This document shows, piece by piece, positions 12,301 to 24,251 of a stretch of 64,000 nucleotides of DNA. How positions within the stretch are numbered: the first letter of the stretch is position 1; every line of letters starts with the position of its first letter. The notes under the pieces are model-generated. The model was not told where the DNA came from, made no database searches, and saw nothing but the letters and a program-made list of their open reading frames with translations. The DNA is from Carnegiea gigantea (taxonomy: Eukaryota; Streptophyta; Magnoliopsida; Caryophyllales; Cactaceae), in NCBI GenBank assembly GCA_029747015.1, contig JAKOGI010000817.1, forward strand, positions 216,001 to 280,000, in the 5' to 3' direction. Made by a program: the position numbers and the translations under genes.

Positions 12301-12905
12301 TAAGCGCCCAATACCGGTAGTCACGCCTAGAGACTTATACTCATAGAACGAGACTCAAATATTATTGCTATACAATTGCACGTCTTTAGATGCAATAGCA
12401 ACGTTTAACCCTATAACAGGAAGAATCGTCCAATGCAAAGCAAACCCTTTAATCTCACTGATTGGGAAAATCCTTGACTTTCAATGGCTCTAAACTTCAA
12501 TAAATTCTTGGTTGCTTCTAGCCGTTCCTCTACTAACCATTGAATACGTCCGCCTACACCATTATAGGGTCGAGGGATAAACCGTACATTAAGAACAAGA
12601 ATAAGCTTAGAGCTTATATATTTCTAACTGTTTAAGTCCAATTCAAGCATAACTGAAACATTTGCTTTAAATCACTAAAGCATCACTAAAACATATAGAC
12701 AAGGTTATCTTTACGATGTTAACACTCAGCTTGCTCTAGCAAGCTACTCTTTCTTTCAATCAAGCAACTTATTCAAGCCACACATAGTCACTAAGCACAA
12801 CAACTTTCGTGCCAAAGCACATTTACACACGTGGCACATCAATGAACACCTCATCAAGTAGCATTATTAAATAACTATATGCAATGCAAGCCTATGGTCG
12901 CAGGA
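9397..12905 (-). other. interior of the LARD-like element, no retroviral genes
   Basis: The 3.5 kb interior contains no gag, protease, reverse transcriptase, RNase H or integrase motif on either strand. The longest open frame is on the plus strand, opposite to the element (9509-9775, 88 codons); it has no family I recognise and is reported as a finding. A diverged copy of the LTR minisatellite lies at 11400-11590 (CCATTGGCAGAGC, CTACTGGCAGAAC). Confidence 0.7.
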
Positions 12906-12925
12906 CCTTGCGCTCTGACATCACC
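12906..12925 (-). other. degenerate tRNA-iMet primer binding site
   Basis: On the minus strand GGTGATGTCAGAGCGCAAGG directly follows the 5' LTR. It keeps CAGAGC and the GGT start of the usual TGGTATCAGAGC but has extra or changed bases, so priming efficiency is doubtful. Confidence 0.5.
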
Positions 12926-15900
12926 TGTAACGCCCCCCACCCTATGGCTAGGAGTGTTAGCGTTTTTCTTTAAATCCTGGGATGAAACGGACAGAGTTTA
13001 CCCTGAAATTTGACCATTTCCCAAGCTTAAAGCCTTATAATAAATTCCCTGCACTTAAAACTATAACAATCAAGGCTAACTAACTCAACGGCATCCCGCC
13101 GGAGTTCACAGCTCTACGGGCCACCCGCCCGGAGCATCACAACCAGCGCAGTTCAATGCTTAAACAAATAAATAATGAAAAGTACAACCCTGGGCAACTT
13201 AGATGGTGGCTCACACGGCCTTACAGAGCGACTCTAATGAAATGCAATACAGGCACACAAGAACTGAAATTACACTTCGTTATATCATAATACATTTTGC
13301 AGTTCACATACAAGCTCATAACTTTACTCTTAGGACAGCAACGACTTCATCTCGGCTTACGTGGACCCACTTTTACCTGTTATTTCAGAAACCTGGGAAG
13401 GGAACAATAATAAATGGGAATGAGCAATCATCGCTCAGTGGATAATCCCTTTTCCTAAAACAATACTTAAATGCAATAATAACTTACGACAACTGTTCGT
13501 AATTCCTTCTCTTTGAAGAACTCACCAATCGTACAGTATGTTCCAATCACAATGCAAGATAAATAGTCTTTGCACCACCCGCTTAAACTTGAAAGTAGCT
13601 ATACTTAATAAACGTACCATGAGACCTTCATATAACGCATAAACGCAATGAAAATAGAGGGGTTTAACCCGTAAATACCACTTGCTAGGATATCTGTTAC
13701 GAGAATCACTAAAACTTTATGTACATTGTTTCGTACATTACTAAGGCTTATTTCGTACATCTAATTTATGTCGTACATAGTAACTAAACGTCATTGAAGA
13801 TGCTGTCAAGCAATAACTATATGAATGTAATAATAATATTAAAACCATCATCATGCTCAATGTGATGAAGTTACTACACCAAGGATTTCACTACACTATA
13901 CAGTGAAGGTCATATACAGGAGTAATTTCCTTGCTAAAACATGAAATAATAACCATACGGCGAAACAGATACTATGTCATGTGATTAGTAGAATCTCTAC
14001 ATGCTTATTAGCAGAACTGTAGGATATATAAGCTTTAAATTCTTCACCTATTGGTAGAACTACAGAACTGTACCACAATTGATGAACTGTAAAACATTTG
14101 ATGAGACTATACGTATGAAACGTTGAACTTTGAATCATCTATGCACTGACAGAACTATGAACTTTGAACTTTGGAGCTTCTGTCTAATGGCAAAGCTATG
14201 AACTTTGAATGGCATAACTATGAACCATTGAGCTTTGAAACTTCTGCCTATTGGCAGAGCTATGAACTTTGAATGGCATAACTATGAACTTTTGAACTTT
14301 GAAACTTCTGCCTATTGGCAGAGCTATGAAACACTGAACTCTGAAGTCTCTGCCTACTAACAGGACAATAAACACTGAACTTTGAAATATTGAAGTTAAA
14401 GTTCTATGTGAAATTTAAAAAGGAGATACTGGGTTGGTTACCCTGAAATTCTAATTGATGCATTGTAACCTATGCTAATTACTTAATCTCATCGATCCAA
14501 TGATTCAGGGTTATTCATTACCAATGACTTGTCAATGAAAACATGCAACCGATTAAACATTTAGAAGCGTTTAGGAATCAGGTAATAAGCATTTTCATAA
14601 CTATATCATTTCTATACAACCACTATAAACGATGAATACATGTAATTGATGAACTATATATATATAATCGATAACTTTATATAGTCGATGACTCTATATA
14701 ACCGATAAACTCTATATAATTAATAAACTGCGTATAAATCAATAATCTATAGAAAATCAATAAATCACATGTAAATCGATTAAACTTTATATACTCAATA
14801 AACTTTCTAAAATCGATAAACGACAGGTAATCATTAAACTTGATATGATGGACAATTTGTGTATGTAATCGGTTAGCGGTAAATATAATTGATAGACTTC
14901 ATATAATCGAAAGACTAAATCAATTCACTAGACTTCACATGTTCGATAAATTGCTAAACTTCATTTAGATCGATAAATCACTAGACGTCATATAAATCGA
15001 TAAATCACTAAACTTCATACAATCGACAAACTATGTAAATATACTCAATACACTTCATATAATCGATGGATTACATATAAATCGATAAACGTTATATGAT
15101 CGAATAATCACTAACTTTATATAATCGGTAAGCTATATAGAATCAATCAACTACATATAAATCGATGAACTTGAGATAATCTATAAACTGTAAATAAACC
15201 GATAAATTTCACATAATCGATATAATCAGTTCCAATTCATCGAATTAACAATAAACTTTCATCGAATTAACAATAAATAGGAGGAAGAGGAAACTCACTT
15301 CAAATCCAAGCTAAAGGACCCGTTTAGGGTTCGGTTTGGGTGGCTCGATGCGGGCTCGGTTCGCCCCTTTGCTCCCCATCTGCTGGTCGCCACCCTCCTG
15401 CCGACTCACCGCCGCCGGCAACCCCCTGGTGGAGCCGCCGAGACACGGGCTGCGGCCCACCCCCCTCCCTTGCTCTGTTTCTCCCTCTCTTGCTGTCTGA
15501 CTCTCTCTCTCGCTGACCGGTCGACGGACGGTCGGGGTGTGGGACGGCCCCGTGCACGTCGGCCGGTCGCCGGCTGCCCACCTCCCGTCCCTCTCTCTCT
15601 CTTTCCCGACGTGAGTGTGTGGGGGTCGCGGGCCAGGGGTCGAAGAGCGCCCCCCATTTCGCGACCCTTCTGCCCGAGAAGAAAGGGGCTTCGGCCCCTT
15701 TAAAATTTTTTTTCCCCTTTTCCTTTTCCCTTTTTCTTTTGTTCTTGCTAGTAACTGATAATAATACCAACCCGCTGTACCATCAATCCAATTTTCTCAC
15801 CTCCAAATCTTAAACCGTAACTATTAATATAATCATCGGTCGATTATTCGCCTTTTTGATTATATTAAGGTTCGATTCAATAAATTGCAGGATGATTCCC

Positions 15901-16103
15901 AAGGTTCAACATTCTAGTCGTATTCGGGAACCTGCTCAATGAAATGCCCGATAATAATCCTTAATACCAATAAAACTAATAATAATGAGAATACTAATAT
16001 TCCTTTCAATAAAATCAGCACTCGGGCAGACTTCATCGATATTAATTCAATTTATAACGATATAAATCAGCATAACGAAGGGGATAGAAGTCCAGGTGTT
16101 ATA
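12926..16103 (-). repeat. 5' LTR (right copy) of the LARD-like element
   Basis: 3178 bp, matching 6200-9382 along its whole length with scattered substitutions and short indels. The terminal CA is changed to TA. In the element's orientation this is the upstream LTR and would carry its promoter. Confidence 0.92.
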
Positions 16104-16108
16104 GATTA
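16104..16108. repeat. target-site duplication GATTA, right
   Basis: Matches 6195-6199 exactly and directly follows the LTR end. Confidence 0.9.
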
Positions 16109-16687
16109 TTGCCCAATGTTCTGGATTTGGGGCATTTTGCGATCGATTCTAGGGCTAGGGTTTTGTTTTGCGTATGGAACTCGGGATTTTCTTGATCCTT
16201 TGTGTTCTTGGGTAGATGCGCAATTGGGCGTCGATTCGGTATCTTTTAATGGATTTTCTACTCAATCTATAGGAGAAAGGAGGAGGAGATGAGGTATGAC
16301 TTCTGGGTTGTGCTGGATTGATTGTCCTGATGTCCTTAGTGTTATTTCTTGATTGCAATTCAATATGTAAGTGAAAATGCCTTTGTTTGTTTAATCTGAC
16401 TTGTTGGTTGCTGTTGTTGGTTCATTAACTTTTGCCTAAGCCCACTTCCTATCGTTGTTGGTTGTTGTTGTTGTTTAAAAAACGGATGTTCTGATCTTGG
16501 TCTGAGGTAGGTCATTCATTGTTGGGAATTTAGGCTGATTGATTATATATGGGTTTGATTTGGATTCTGATTAATCAGTTATTCAATATAATGTCAGGGT
16601 GTTTGAGCTTCATTTGTATGGTCTCATTGACTGTGTTGTGTGGTGCCTTAAGCGGTTGTGATAGGCTGACAGTAGATTGAGTAGTCC

Positions 16688-18799
16688 ATGGCATTAGACA
16701 AGCCAAGAAACACTTCATTACCTCACGCCAATCGCCCCAAAGTGCCCACTGGCTCATCTATGAAGGGCTCATCCTCCGATGAATCATCCATGAGAAGAAA
16801 TTTGAAGCGCCCAGCTATTGAATTGTCTCAGCTTGGGGATGACATCGAAGAGCAAGATGCAATTTTCAGGCCTTGGAGGGGTTTGTCTAATCTACAAGAT
16901 AATATTAATGAAGAATATGAGGTAATGTTATCATCGAACAAAATTTAAACTTTTTTCCTGCAATTGATTTATCAAAATGAGAGGCTTGTTCAATGATAGT
17001 TGTTTGCCACATTTCTTTCACCGTGTTGAGATTTTCCAGCTTATCCTAATTCAGAAACTTCTTGTGCATCCACACTGATGTAGTATGTATTATTTGGAGC
17101 TAATTTTTCAGTTACCCTTTGAGATTGTTCATTAGTTTCTATACCAAATCATTCTTTCCTTTTAATGGAGGCTTCAAACTGTTAATTGTCTGCTACTCTT
17201 AGGTGAATCTTTGCCTTCTTTGACTCTGCATTTTCATACACATTCATCTAAGATAATCGCTCTGCAACTTTTTGCTCACATTCAATATTGTCCTAGGTTG
17301 CAGGTTATTGGATTTCATTTCCATTTTTGGATGTTCTAGGACTATAAGCTTTATTCACTAGTATCTCAGTTGTTAGAATATGGGGTCAGAAGGTCCTTCA
17401 CCATCACCAGTGACAGTTCATGTAACTGGGCTTAAGAAATTCCATGGAGTTTCTGAGAATCCTACTGAGAGGGTTCAAACATTACATGCATTTAGTCCAA
17501 CCTTAATTTGTTCTGCCCTTCAAATGTGATGGACTCGGTTATCCCTAGCTTTGTCAAGATGTCAATCTCTAGTCTCTCTGTACGAGCCTGATCTCTCTCT
17601 ATCACACATGCATTCACGCATGCTCTTTGCACAGTCATGAAGATACGTTGTCAGAACATTGTTTTACTCCTAGCTAGTTAGGGCCCTAGGGGCGTAGATT
17701 TGATTCCTGTGTTTGTACTTTGTAGTAAACTTAACTCTTTTTCGTCTTGTATGAAAGTATCATTAATTTTTTGTTTATCTACTATTATAAAATGCACACT
17801 CATTGTCTCCTTTCTATCAAATTTTTTTGTTTATCTACTATAGATAGATGGGTGGGAGAAGCTTAGAAAATGGGCAGCGACTAGTGTTGTTGTTTACGGT
17901 GCATGTGCGGCTAGTCTAGTAGCCTCTCTTACTAATGAAGAATCTTCATGTGCGCGTCCCTCGAAATTCCAAGTAGAGAGTAAGAAATCAAAGAATAAGG
18001 CAATAGAGTTTGTGTGTGAGGAGTTGAGATCCCTTAGATCGGGTATGGATGCGGTAGCAATGGCTCTTGAAAAAGGCAACTTAAGAAATTACAGTGAGGA
18101 GCAACTTTATGATGAAATTACACAGGTAATAGCTCCGTCTGCATTTCATCTTTTTTCCCCCTCCTGATTTCTGGGTCATCTTCTTCTCAGGCTTTCAGTA
18201 ACCCAATTTCTCACCCCAGGCTTCCATTAACATCAAGCATTGCTGTTACTCTGTTTGTGTTTACTGTTGCCATTTCTCTCACTAATTAAAGGCATGGTCT
18301 TTAGCATGCTTCCTGCTGAAAACATCTTTTTACTTGCATGGGGTCCTGAATATTTCTTTTTTGTTGTTGCTGCTACCTGCTAATCCTTAGATCTTAAGTG
18401 TTAGTGATGGCTTTAGCTTAAATGGTGAATTTGTGTTTTTCTTGTAGCAGATCATCTCCCTTTCAAATGTTTTGAGACTGGTGAATGCGTATTTTAAGCT
18501 TCTAAAAAATTGTGATGGCTGTTTCTTTTGTCTGAAGCTAGTTTTTTGCACCAGTACCTTTTGTCCCCTTCATGTGTCTGCACTATCCTCTTTCTGTTTG
18601 ATGTTTCCCTTTCCTTTCTAAATCTACAACCTCTCTAGTTCTTGCATTTCTGGCATTTTGTCTACAGCTATTGAAGGTGGATTCTAAACAACAGTCTCTC
18701 AGTGAAGCGAAGCTGAAACACCTTGACATTCTCCTGCTGTTGTTATTGTTGTTGCTACTGGCGCTGTTGGTGGCGGTGTTGCTTTGTTTTTATTTTTAA
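16688..18799 (+). CDS. uncharacterised plant protein, 215 codons in three coding exons
   Basis: Three exons join in phase 0: 16688-16921 (starts MALDKPRNTS, ends NEEYE|GTAATG), 17844-18125 (TATAG|ATAGATGGG to ACACAG|GTAATA) and 18668-18799 (CTACAG|CTATTG to TAA). The N-terminal part is Ser-rich, charged and probably disordered. The middle exon has a predicted helix, EFVCEELRSLRSGMDAVAMA, followed by YSEEQLYDEI. That pattern recalls the C-terminal helices of Myb/SANT-like, transposase-associated plant proteins, but the resemblance is weak. The last exon turns a CTG/TTG-rich tract into a nearly pure leucine segment (LDI then ten Leu, ALLVAVLLCFYF) ending at the stop, like a tail anchor. The ATG was chosen as the first in a good context after a likely acceptor at 16672. 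The function is unknown. It could be a live gene or a partial duplicate. Confidence 0.5.
17380..17470 (+). pseudogene. fragment of pyrrolidone-carboxylate (pyroglutamyl) peptidase, first codons
   Basis: An ATG at 17380 opens MGSEGP...VTVHVTG, then KKFHGVSENPTE, which matches the very start of plant pyroglutamyl-peptidase I proteins. Those enzymes remove N-terminal pyroglutamate from peptides. The match stops after about 31 residues; the frame then runs into unrelated sequence and a stop near 17527. No catalytic Glu, Cys or His region is present. The fragment lies in the second coding intron of the host gene (16922-17843), same strand, and looks like a captured or duplicated first exon. Confidence 0.65.
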
Positions 18800-19319
18800 T
18801 TTTAATTTTTTTGGTGTTTTGATGTTGATATGAAGGAATTTGGATTGAAGAGCTGGGTGTGGTTGGGAAGTTTTTAATTTAGTTGTTGAGGCATGTTGCT
18901 AGTGAATGAATGAATGATTGAGTTACTACTTTTATGGGCAAGAAAGCTGCTTCTACTTAGAGTTGAGAATTGGAATTTATGGTAGCTCATAAGCAGCATC
19001 AATAACATTCAAAGTTGGTCCTTGTTTGTTAATAGGATTGATCAAGTTGTGGATGAATTTTGTATCCTATATACACAACTCATTAATATGAAAACAAATC
19101 TGGAATGGGACGGTTGTTTATGTTGTGATTTTTTCAAAAGTAGGAGGAAAAAATTCATAGTCACAACTCACAAGTGATCAACTTTGGTGTGGTCTCAGAG
19201 TCAGATGTCACATTAAACTTAAATCAATGGGTAAAAGCCAAATGTGTTTCTGCAAAAGAAAGAAGGTGAAGCAGATGAGTGGCTATGGATTCTAGAAGCC
19301 ACTTGGCTTTGTTTTATGA
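18800..19319. other. 3' flank of the 215-codon gene, nothing else recognised
   Basis: Probable 3' UTR and intergenic DNA. No clear gene or mobile element is visible. Confidence 0.35.
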
Positions 19320-19760
19320 CATGGGTATTGATTCTTTTTTCCAAAGGCCATGTACTTATAGGTTTGGTTATGTACCTTATCCACATATAAAGAAAGTCTT
19401 GCTCAAGTTTTGGTTGATACCCTGAATATGTATAATATAGTCAAAAAGGTCTCTTCTATGGTGGTTGATAACTGCACTACTGATGATGTTTGCAGGTCAC
19501 TTCTTTTGCTTTGGCAATGTTACTGCTCGGAGGGAAACCTCTTACTTGCATTATGCAGCATGCTACACCTACAAGGAAATCTAATCTCCTTTGATGTTAT
19601 GTTTATAAGTTGAAGGTTTGAGTGAGATATCACAAATGAAGGTCTATCAAGCTCTTTCAACGGACCCTAATTCAGCTAGAGCGTGTTTTACTTGCCCAGT
19701 TGCTCATCGTGAGTTGTGGTTAAAAGTCAAATTCGGCAATAAGTTCTTGGAGTAGCTTAG
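19320..19760 (+). pseudogene. hAT transposase fragment
   Basis: Short pieces in shifted frames match plant hAT transposases in the right order: YVPYPHIKKVL, then VDTLNMYNIVKKVSSMVVDNCTTDD (the VDNC(S/T)TND motif around a conserved acidic residue), then LLGG and a CIMQHATP piece where hAT proteins have the HMRCAAH segment. Stops and frameshifts separate the pieces. Terminal repeats and the C-terminal dimerisation region were not found, so this is a relic. Confidence 0.6.
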
Positions 19761-20059
19761 GATTTCGGAAATTTGGAGCTCTTATTCCTCTCAACTCATT
19801 GATGTTATTGGTTCTGCTTATGTTTTTGTTATTTTCAAGTAGAACTCCGAATGTTATGGATAATTTGATTTGAGGTTGTAATCTTTTGAATTGTAATAAA
19901 ACCAGGGAGTTTGAAGTAGAAATTTGCGTTGGAATGAGAAAGTTTAAGAGGTTACCGAATTGTATGTCTTCTCTATTTTTATGGTATTATTTCGGGGAGT
20001 TTCATTGGCATCGACTAGCAAAGGGCAACTTTAAGATCACATTTTAATCTTACAAGATA

Positions 20060-20369
20060 TATTTTTCTTTGCTTTATTCATTTTCTCAAGTCCAAACAAA
20101 GGAAAAAACGTTTGGTAGAAAGTTATTTTTTTTCCTTGTATTTTTTCTCTAAACCAAACAAGAGAAAGAAAATGCTTTTCCTTCTCATTTTTTTTTCTCC
20201 TCATTTTTTTTCCTTTCAACTTTCTTTCCACCTTATTTTCCAAGGTCCAAATAGGGCCTAAACCAAACAAGAGAAAGAAAATGACTTTCCTTCTCATTTT
20301 TTTTTTCCTCCTCATTTTTTGTCCTTTCAACTTTCTTTCCACCTTATTTTAGGTCCAAACAGGGCCTAA
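20060..20369 (-). mobile_element. MITE-like element with internal ~109 bp duplication
   Basis: Two cells, 20151-20259 and 20260-20368, each run from AAACCAAACAAGAGAAAGAAAATG to CCACCTTATTTT then AGGTCCAAA(T/C)AGGGCCT. Read on the minus strand, the family starts AGGCCCTGTTTGGACCT. It is the same family as 5812-5960. The duplicated end suggests that a second copy inserted at, or was tandemly copied from, the first. Confidence 0.55.
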
Positions 20370-20567
20370 ATGTTTGGACTGTTGTAATTTGCAAAGCCGG
20401 TATTGCTTCCTGATCACGGCTGTTAACTTTTATCAACGTGTGCTTGGAAAGTGTTCTTGTCTGTTTTTAGCATTTCATTGTTTTATCAATCTTTTCGGTG
20501 AGCATTGTTAAAAAAAAAATTTAACATAGACACTTGGGGATGACGAGGTACAGTGTCTTCAAGGTAT

Positions 20568-22862
20568 GAATTTTCATCCAATTTGGATTGCGTGGATCAA
20601 AAAATGCATCTCTACCGTATCTTACTCTGTAATCATTAATAATAAATCTGGTGGTTTTTAAATCCTATAAGGAGTCTTCCGCCAGGAGATCTTCTTTCTC
20701 CGTGTTTATTCATTCTTTGCATGGATGCATTTGCACAACGGCTATATTGTCATTCCTTAGATCCTAGGCTAGTGTTAGAATTAAAATAGCCCTAGAGGCT
20801 AAAAAAATTCCTTGTTTACTTTTTGCAGATGACAGCCCTATATTCTGCAATGCATCGTCTTAGGTTGCCTTGAACGTCAAAGACATTTTAGATTCCTTTT
20901 GCCTAGAATCCGAACAGTTGGTTAACTTTCATAAATCCAATGTTGCCTTTTCTAAAAATATGTCTAATTTGGATAAGCATCACATTGCAAGAATTTTTAA
21001 CATTCCACATAGTTCTTCACTGGGCAAATACTTGGAATGCTCTGTCTTTCAAGGAATCCAAAGTCAAATATGCTCTAAAACCTTACTAGTAAAGCCGGCG
21101 CCAAGTTAAGTAACTGGAAAGCCAATAAGTTGTCTAGAACAAAACGTAATGTTCTGATTCAGTCAAATTTAGAGGGGTTACCTACTCATACTATACAATG
21201 TTTCCAATTACCTACTCCTGTTATCCAAAAATTAGATCGCATCAATTGGGCGTTTTTCGTGGAACAAATCCAATACAGAAAATGGTTTACCACTAGTTGC
21301 CTAAGATAAGATCTGCAAAGCCAAAAAATTTGGTGGGTTAGGAATGAGGGAAACAGGTGCAGTAAATATTGCTTTAATGGTGAAGCTTTCATGGAAATTT
21401 ATTTCGAAACATGAAAATTTTCTGGGTGAAACAAATGAGAGCCAAATATGGTTCGCCTGACCATTTTTTCCTACAAATGAAAGCGGATCAACACTTGGGT
21501 TTGGAAGTGTATGCTCTGCACTCAAGAATTCATCCAATAGGGCATGAGGTGGCAATCCGGTGATGGGCATACAATAAGATTCTGGACACATGCTTGTTGT
21601 CACGATTCTTGTCTGACTGATCTACTTCACATTGATTGCAACACTCTGACAAATACTAATATGAAAGTAAGTGAATTTATACAACCCAATAAAACTTAGG
21701 ATGGGGTCAAATTATCGCAAACTCAGCCTTCGCAGTATTTACATTATGTACTCGCTATACATATCCTGATAACAGAGGTGTCTAACACATTTCGTTGGGG
21801 GTTAATGGGAAGCGGGGATTTCTCTATTAAAATAGCAACTTGGAAAGCACATGAAAATATCAAGCCGAATAGAATAACATAGAAATTCAACTAGATTTGA
21901 AAACTTGATATAATGCCTAAAATTAAAATCTTCTTATGGTAATTATGTCATAATGCCCTCCCTCTAGGGGGAACTTACTGCATCAGGGGTTACAAATTGA
22001 CCCGGTTTGCCCAGTTTGCCTCTCCCATGTTGCGGACACTAAGCATCTCTTTGCCCTTTGCCCTTTTGTTACCCAAGTATGGGAATTGGCTATCAAACAT
22101 GGTTGGCTTTTTCGATCACCTTTTAAGAATCAACAATAGTTAGTTGGAGATACTTTGCATGAATTACATCTTCAGTGAGAAAACAATATGCCTAGAATTG
22201 TTACGCTTCTTTGAAGCATTTGGAAAAGCCATAATGCTATTATTTCTCAAAATGAGATCCCTAAACCCTTAAGATCACTCATCAGGGATAATGTAACTTG
22301 GCAGAATGGAAACAACATAACCAAATATCACTATTCATTCACAAGCTCAGGTGACACATTAATCTCCTAATGTTAAGACCATCCATATAGTCGGGTAGAT
22401 TTACCCACCAAGAGGATTTATCAAAATTAATTTCGACGGCACGTTATCTTCATTTGGAGCAATACCAAGATATGTATTATGAGATTAGCAAGGGCGTCTC
22501 CTCCACGCAAGAACTAGATTTATGCACAATGCTCCTATTCTCGTGTCTGAAGTTACTGTTATGCGGGATGGCATTAAAGCAGTATCATATGCAAGTTTCA
22601 GGCATATCTATATTGAAGGTGACAACCACCTCGTGATCCAGGCAGCGCAAGGTTCTCCAATATCTCTATCAAACATGCTTTTAGAGAAGGGAATATAGCA
22701 GCTAACTGGATTGCCAAATTAGGATGTTCTATTAGGTCGATAGCTGCCTTTCCTATATTGAACTTACACGTATCATCCTTGATAATTACTTTGGCAGAAC
22801 CCTTGAGAAAAGAGTTGCCTACAGTGTTATTGTACTTACCTTTCACCCAAAAAAAAAAAAAA
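20568..22862 (+). pseudogene. 5'-truncated L1-type LINE (reverse transcriptase, zf-RVT, RNase H)
   Basis: Pieces in several frames give the C-terminal part of a plant L1 LINE ORF2. They run from WIAWIKKCIS, through the RT core region (GDLLSPCLFILCMDAFAQ, then FADD split by frameshift) and SFLENSEQLVNF-like sequence. Next come the thumb (WNKSNTENGLPLVA, KKFGGLGMRETGAVN) and the zinc-binding RT domain region (KIKIFLWQLCHNALP in mixed frame). The RNase H start is INFDGT at 22425-22445 and EGDNHLVIQA follows at 22613-22640. A run of 15 A near 22850 is the poly-A tail. Many stops and frameshifts show it is long dead. Target duplications were not identified. Confidence 0.85.
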
Positions 22863-24050
22863 GATAGCGAGATCCACATTGAAACTAGAATTTAGACATG
22901 ACACATGAATTGTTAGAATGCGATTCATAATTTTTGACAATTGAGGCTAGAATGGAGTTTTGCAGTTCTCATTTTAAAAATTAGTCTTCAATTCTAAAAT
23001 AATTTCGAAGCAACTTTAAATGCTCTTATATTCGATTTCTTTCTTTGTTCAATTTTAAATATATAACAGAAAATTTATAATCATCTAATCAAAAAAAAAA
23101 GAAACAATTGATTACTAAATTTCAAAACCTATCTCCACCACATTTGAACTTCGAATATGAAATCAAATGTTCATAAGTTAAAAAAATTATTAACACCTAT
23201 AATATCATGATGTTTTTGCACATGAAACTAGATAACATCTCATATTGAGATTGCAAGGTACCTATTGGGTTCAATTAGAGTAGTATACATAGGCCTATTC
23301 TTTTCGTTGGTAAATTTACTTTTAGTAACTTCTACCAACTTCTCTATCAATTCGTACCAACTTCTTCTAACTCTTACAAAAATATTTTAATCTTTTCCAA
23401 CTCTAACAAATCTTTCCCAACTTTAACTAATTCTACCATTGTGACTCTGAGGGTGCCCTATATTTTATAAAAATAATTTTTAAGGGATGATTTTTTTAGA
23501 ATGTATTCCCAAGTATTTACTATTTTAGGCTAACTATTAGCAGGAGTCAATGTTCTATGAAACAGTGATTTTTAGGAGTTTTTTATTTCAAATCCGGCCC
23601 ATAATTTTCTGAAATTTCTATTTTGACCCAAAATAGAGTTCAGAGTGCAACTATTCAAACTTTTGGGCATTTTTAGAAAACTAAGCTTATATTAATATTT
23701 GGACATCTTATAATGACCTTACTAGTACTAGTTATCACAATCTACTACTTATATAATAAATATTATATTTTCTGTAACAAGAGATCCACCATACTTAGTA
23801 ATATAATTAAAACTTAATTAGAGAATTTCGACCATTACCTAAATTTAGTCGATGTTGGACCCTGGCATTCCTCTAACTTTCAGTTTACATAGATTGCTAA
23901 TCTTAACCCCACCTTCCTTAGATCAGGCACAGCACAGATCCCTTTTGATTAACCTCGAACCATAGTCATTAATTAAGTTTTTTTATATCTTTAAGGATAG
24001 TGAAACTTTAATCAAAAAATCATAATATTTAAGACATAAGATTCAATTAA
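22863..24050. other. AT-rich flank of the endogenous virus; half of a MITE at 23296-23450
   Basis: No gene is visible. At 23296 GGCCTATTCTTTTCGTTGG begins a block of repeated (C)CAACTTCT and TCTTACAA words (to about 23450). Similar words, ending in the inverse terminus TTTACCAAGGAAAAGAGC, lie at 29760-29985 on the other side of the endogenous virus. Confidence 0.4.
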
Positions 24051-24243
24051 ATAATGTTCCCTACTAAAAAACTTCTTTCATTGAAAGCTTGAAAGTGGAA
24101 ATATTACAATGGAAAGATTAAAGAGCGACTTAAGCTATTAAGATCGTCAAAGATGCTTGCTCATAGCCAAATGGAGAATCTTGACTTCTCTTTTACTCAA
24201 TTATGCTCAAATAAACATATCCCTTCTCAGCACTCAGTCTGTC

Positions 24244-24251
24244 CTTTTATA
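24244..24251 (-). promoter_or_regulatory. 35S-like TATA box of the endogenous caulimovirid
   Basis: On the minus strand CTTTATAAAAGGACAGAC is followed by a leader with TTCAAGCTTTCAATGAAAG. The position at the 3' end of the viral map, after the C-terminal frame, is where caulimovirids keep their pregenomic RNA promoter. Activity is not known. Confidence 0.6.

Larger units (their letters stand above)
6200..16103 (-). mobile_element. non-autonomous LTR retrotransposon (LARD-like), 9.9 kb
   Basis: Two direct repeats of about 3.18 kb (6200-9382 and 12926-16103) flank a 3.54 kb interior, and the whole is bounded by GATTA duplications. The LTRs begin TGTAAC and end TGTTACA (left) or TGTTATA (right, where the final CA has become TA). 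Orientation is minus. The purine tract beside the left LTR reads AAGGGGGGAAGGA and is preceded by GAATTTCGAGGACGAAATTC, the sequence common at the end of plant chromovirus-type gypsy polyproteins. Beside the right LTR, GTGATGTCAGAGC resembles the tRNA-iMet primer site TGGTATCAGAGC. The interior has no gag, protease, reverse transcriptase or integrase, so it depended on a partner. The LTRs differ at few sites by eye, so the insertion is fairly recent. It separates a probable 5' UTR exon from the coding exons of a host gene. Confidence 0.9.
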
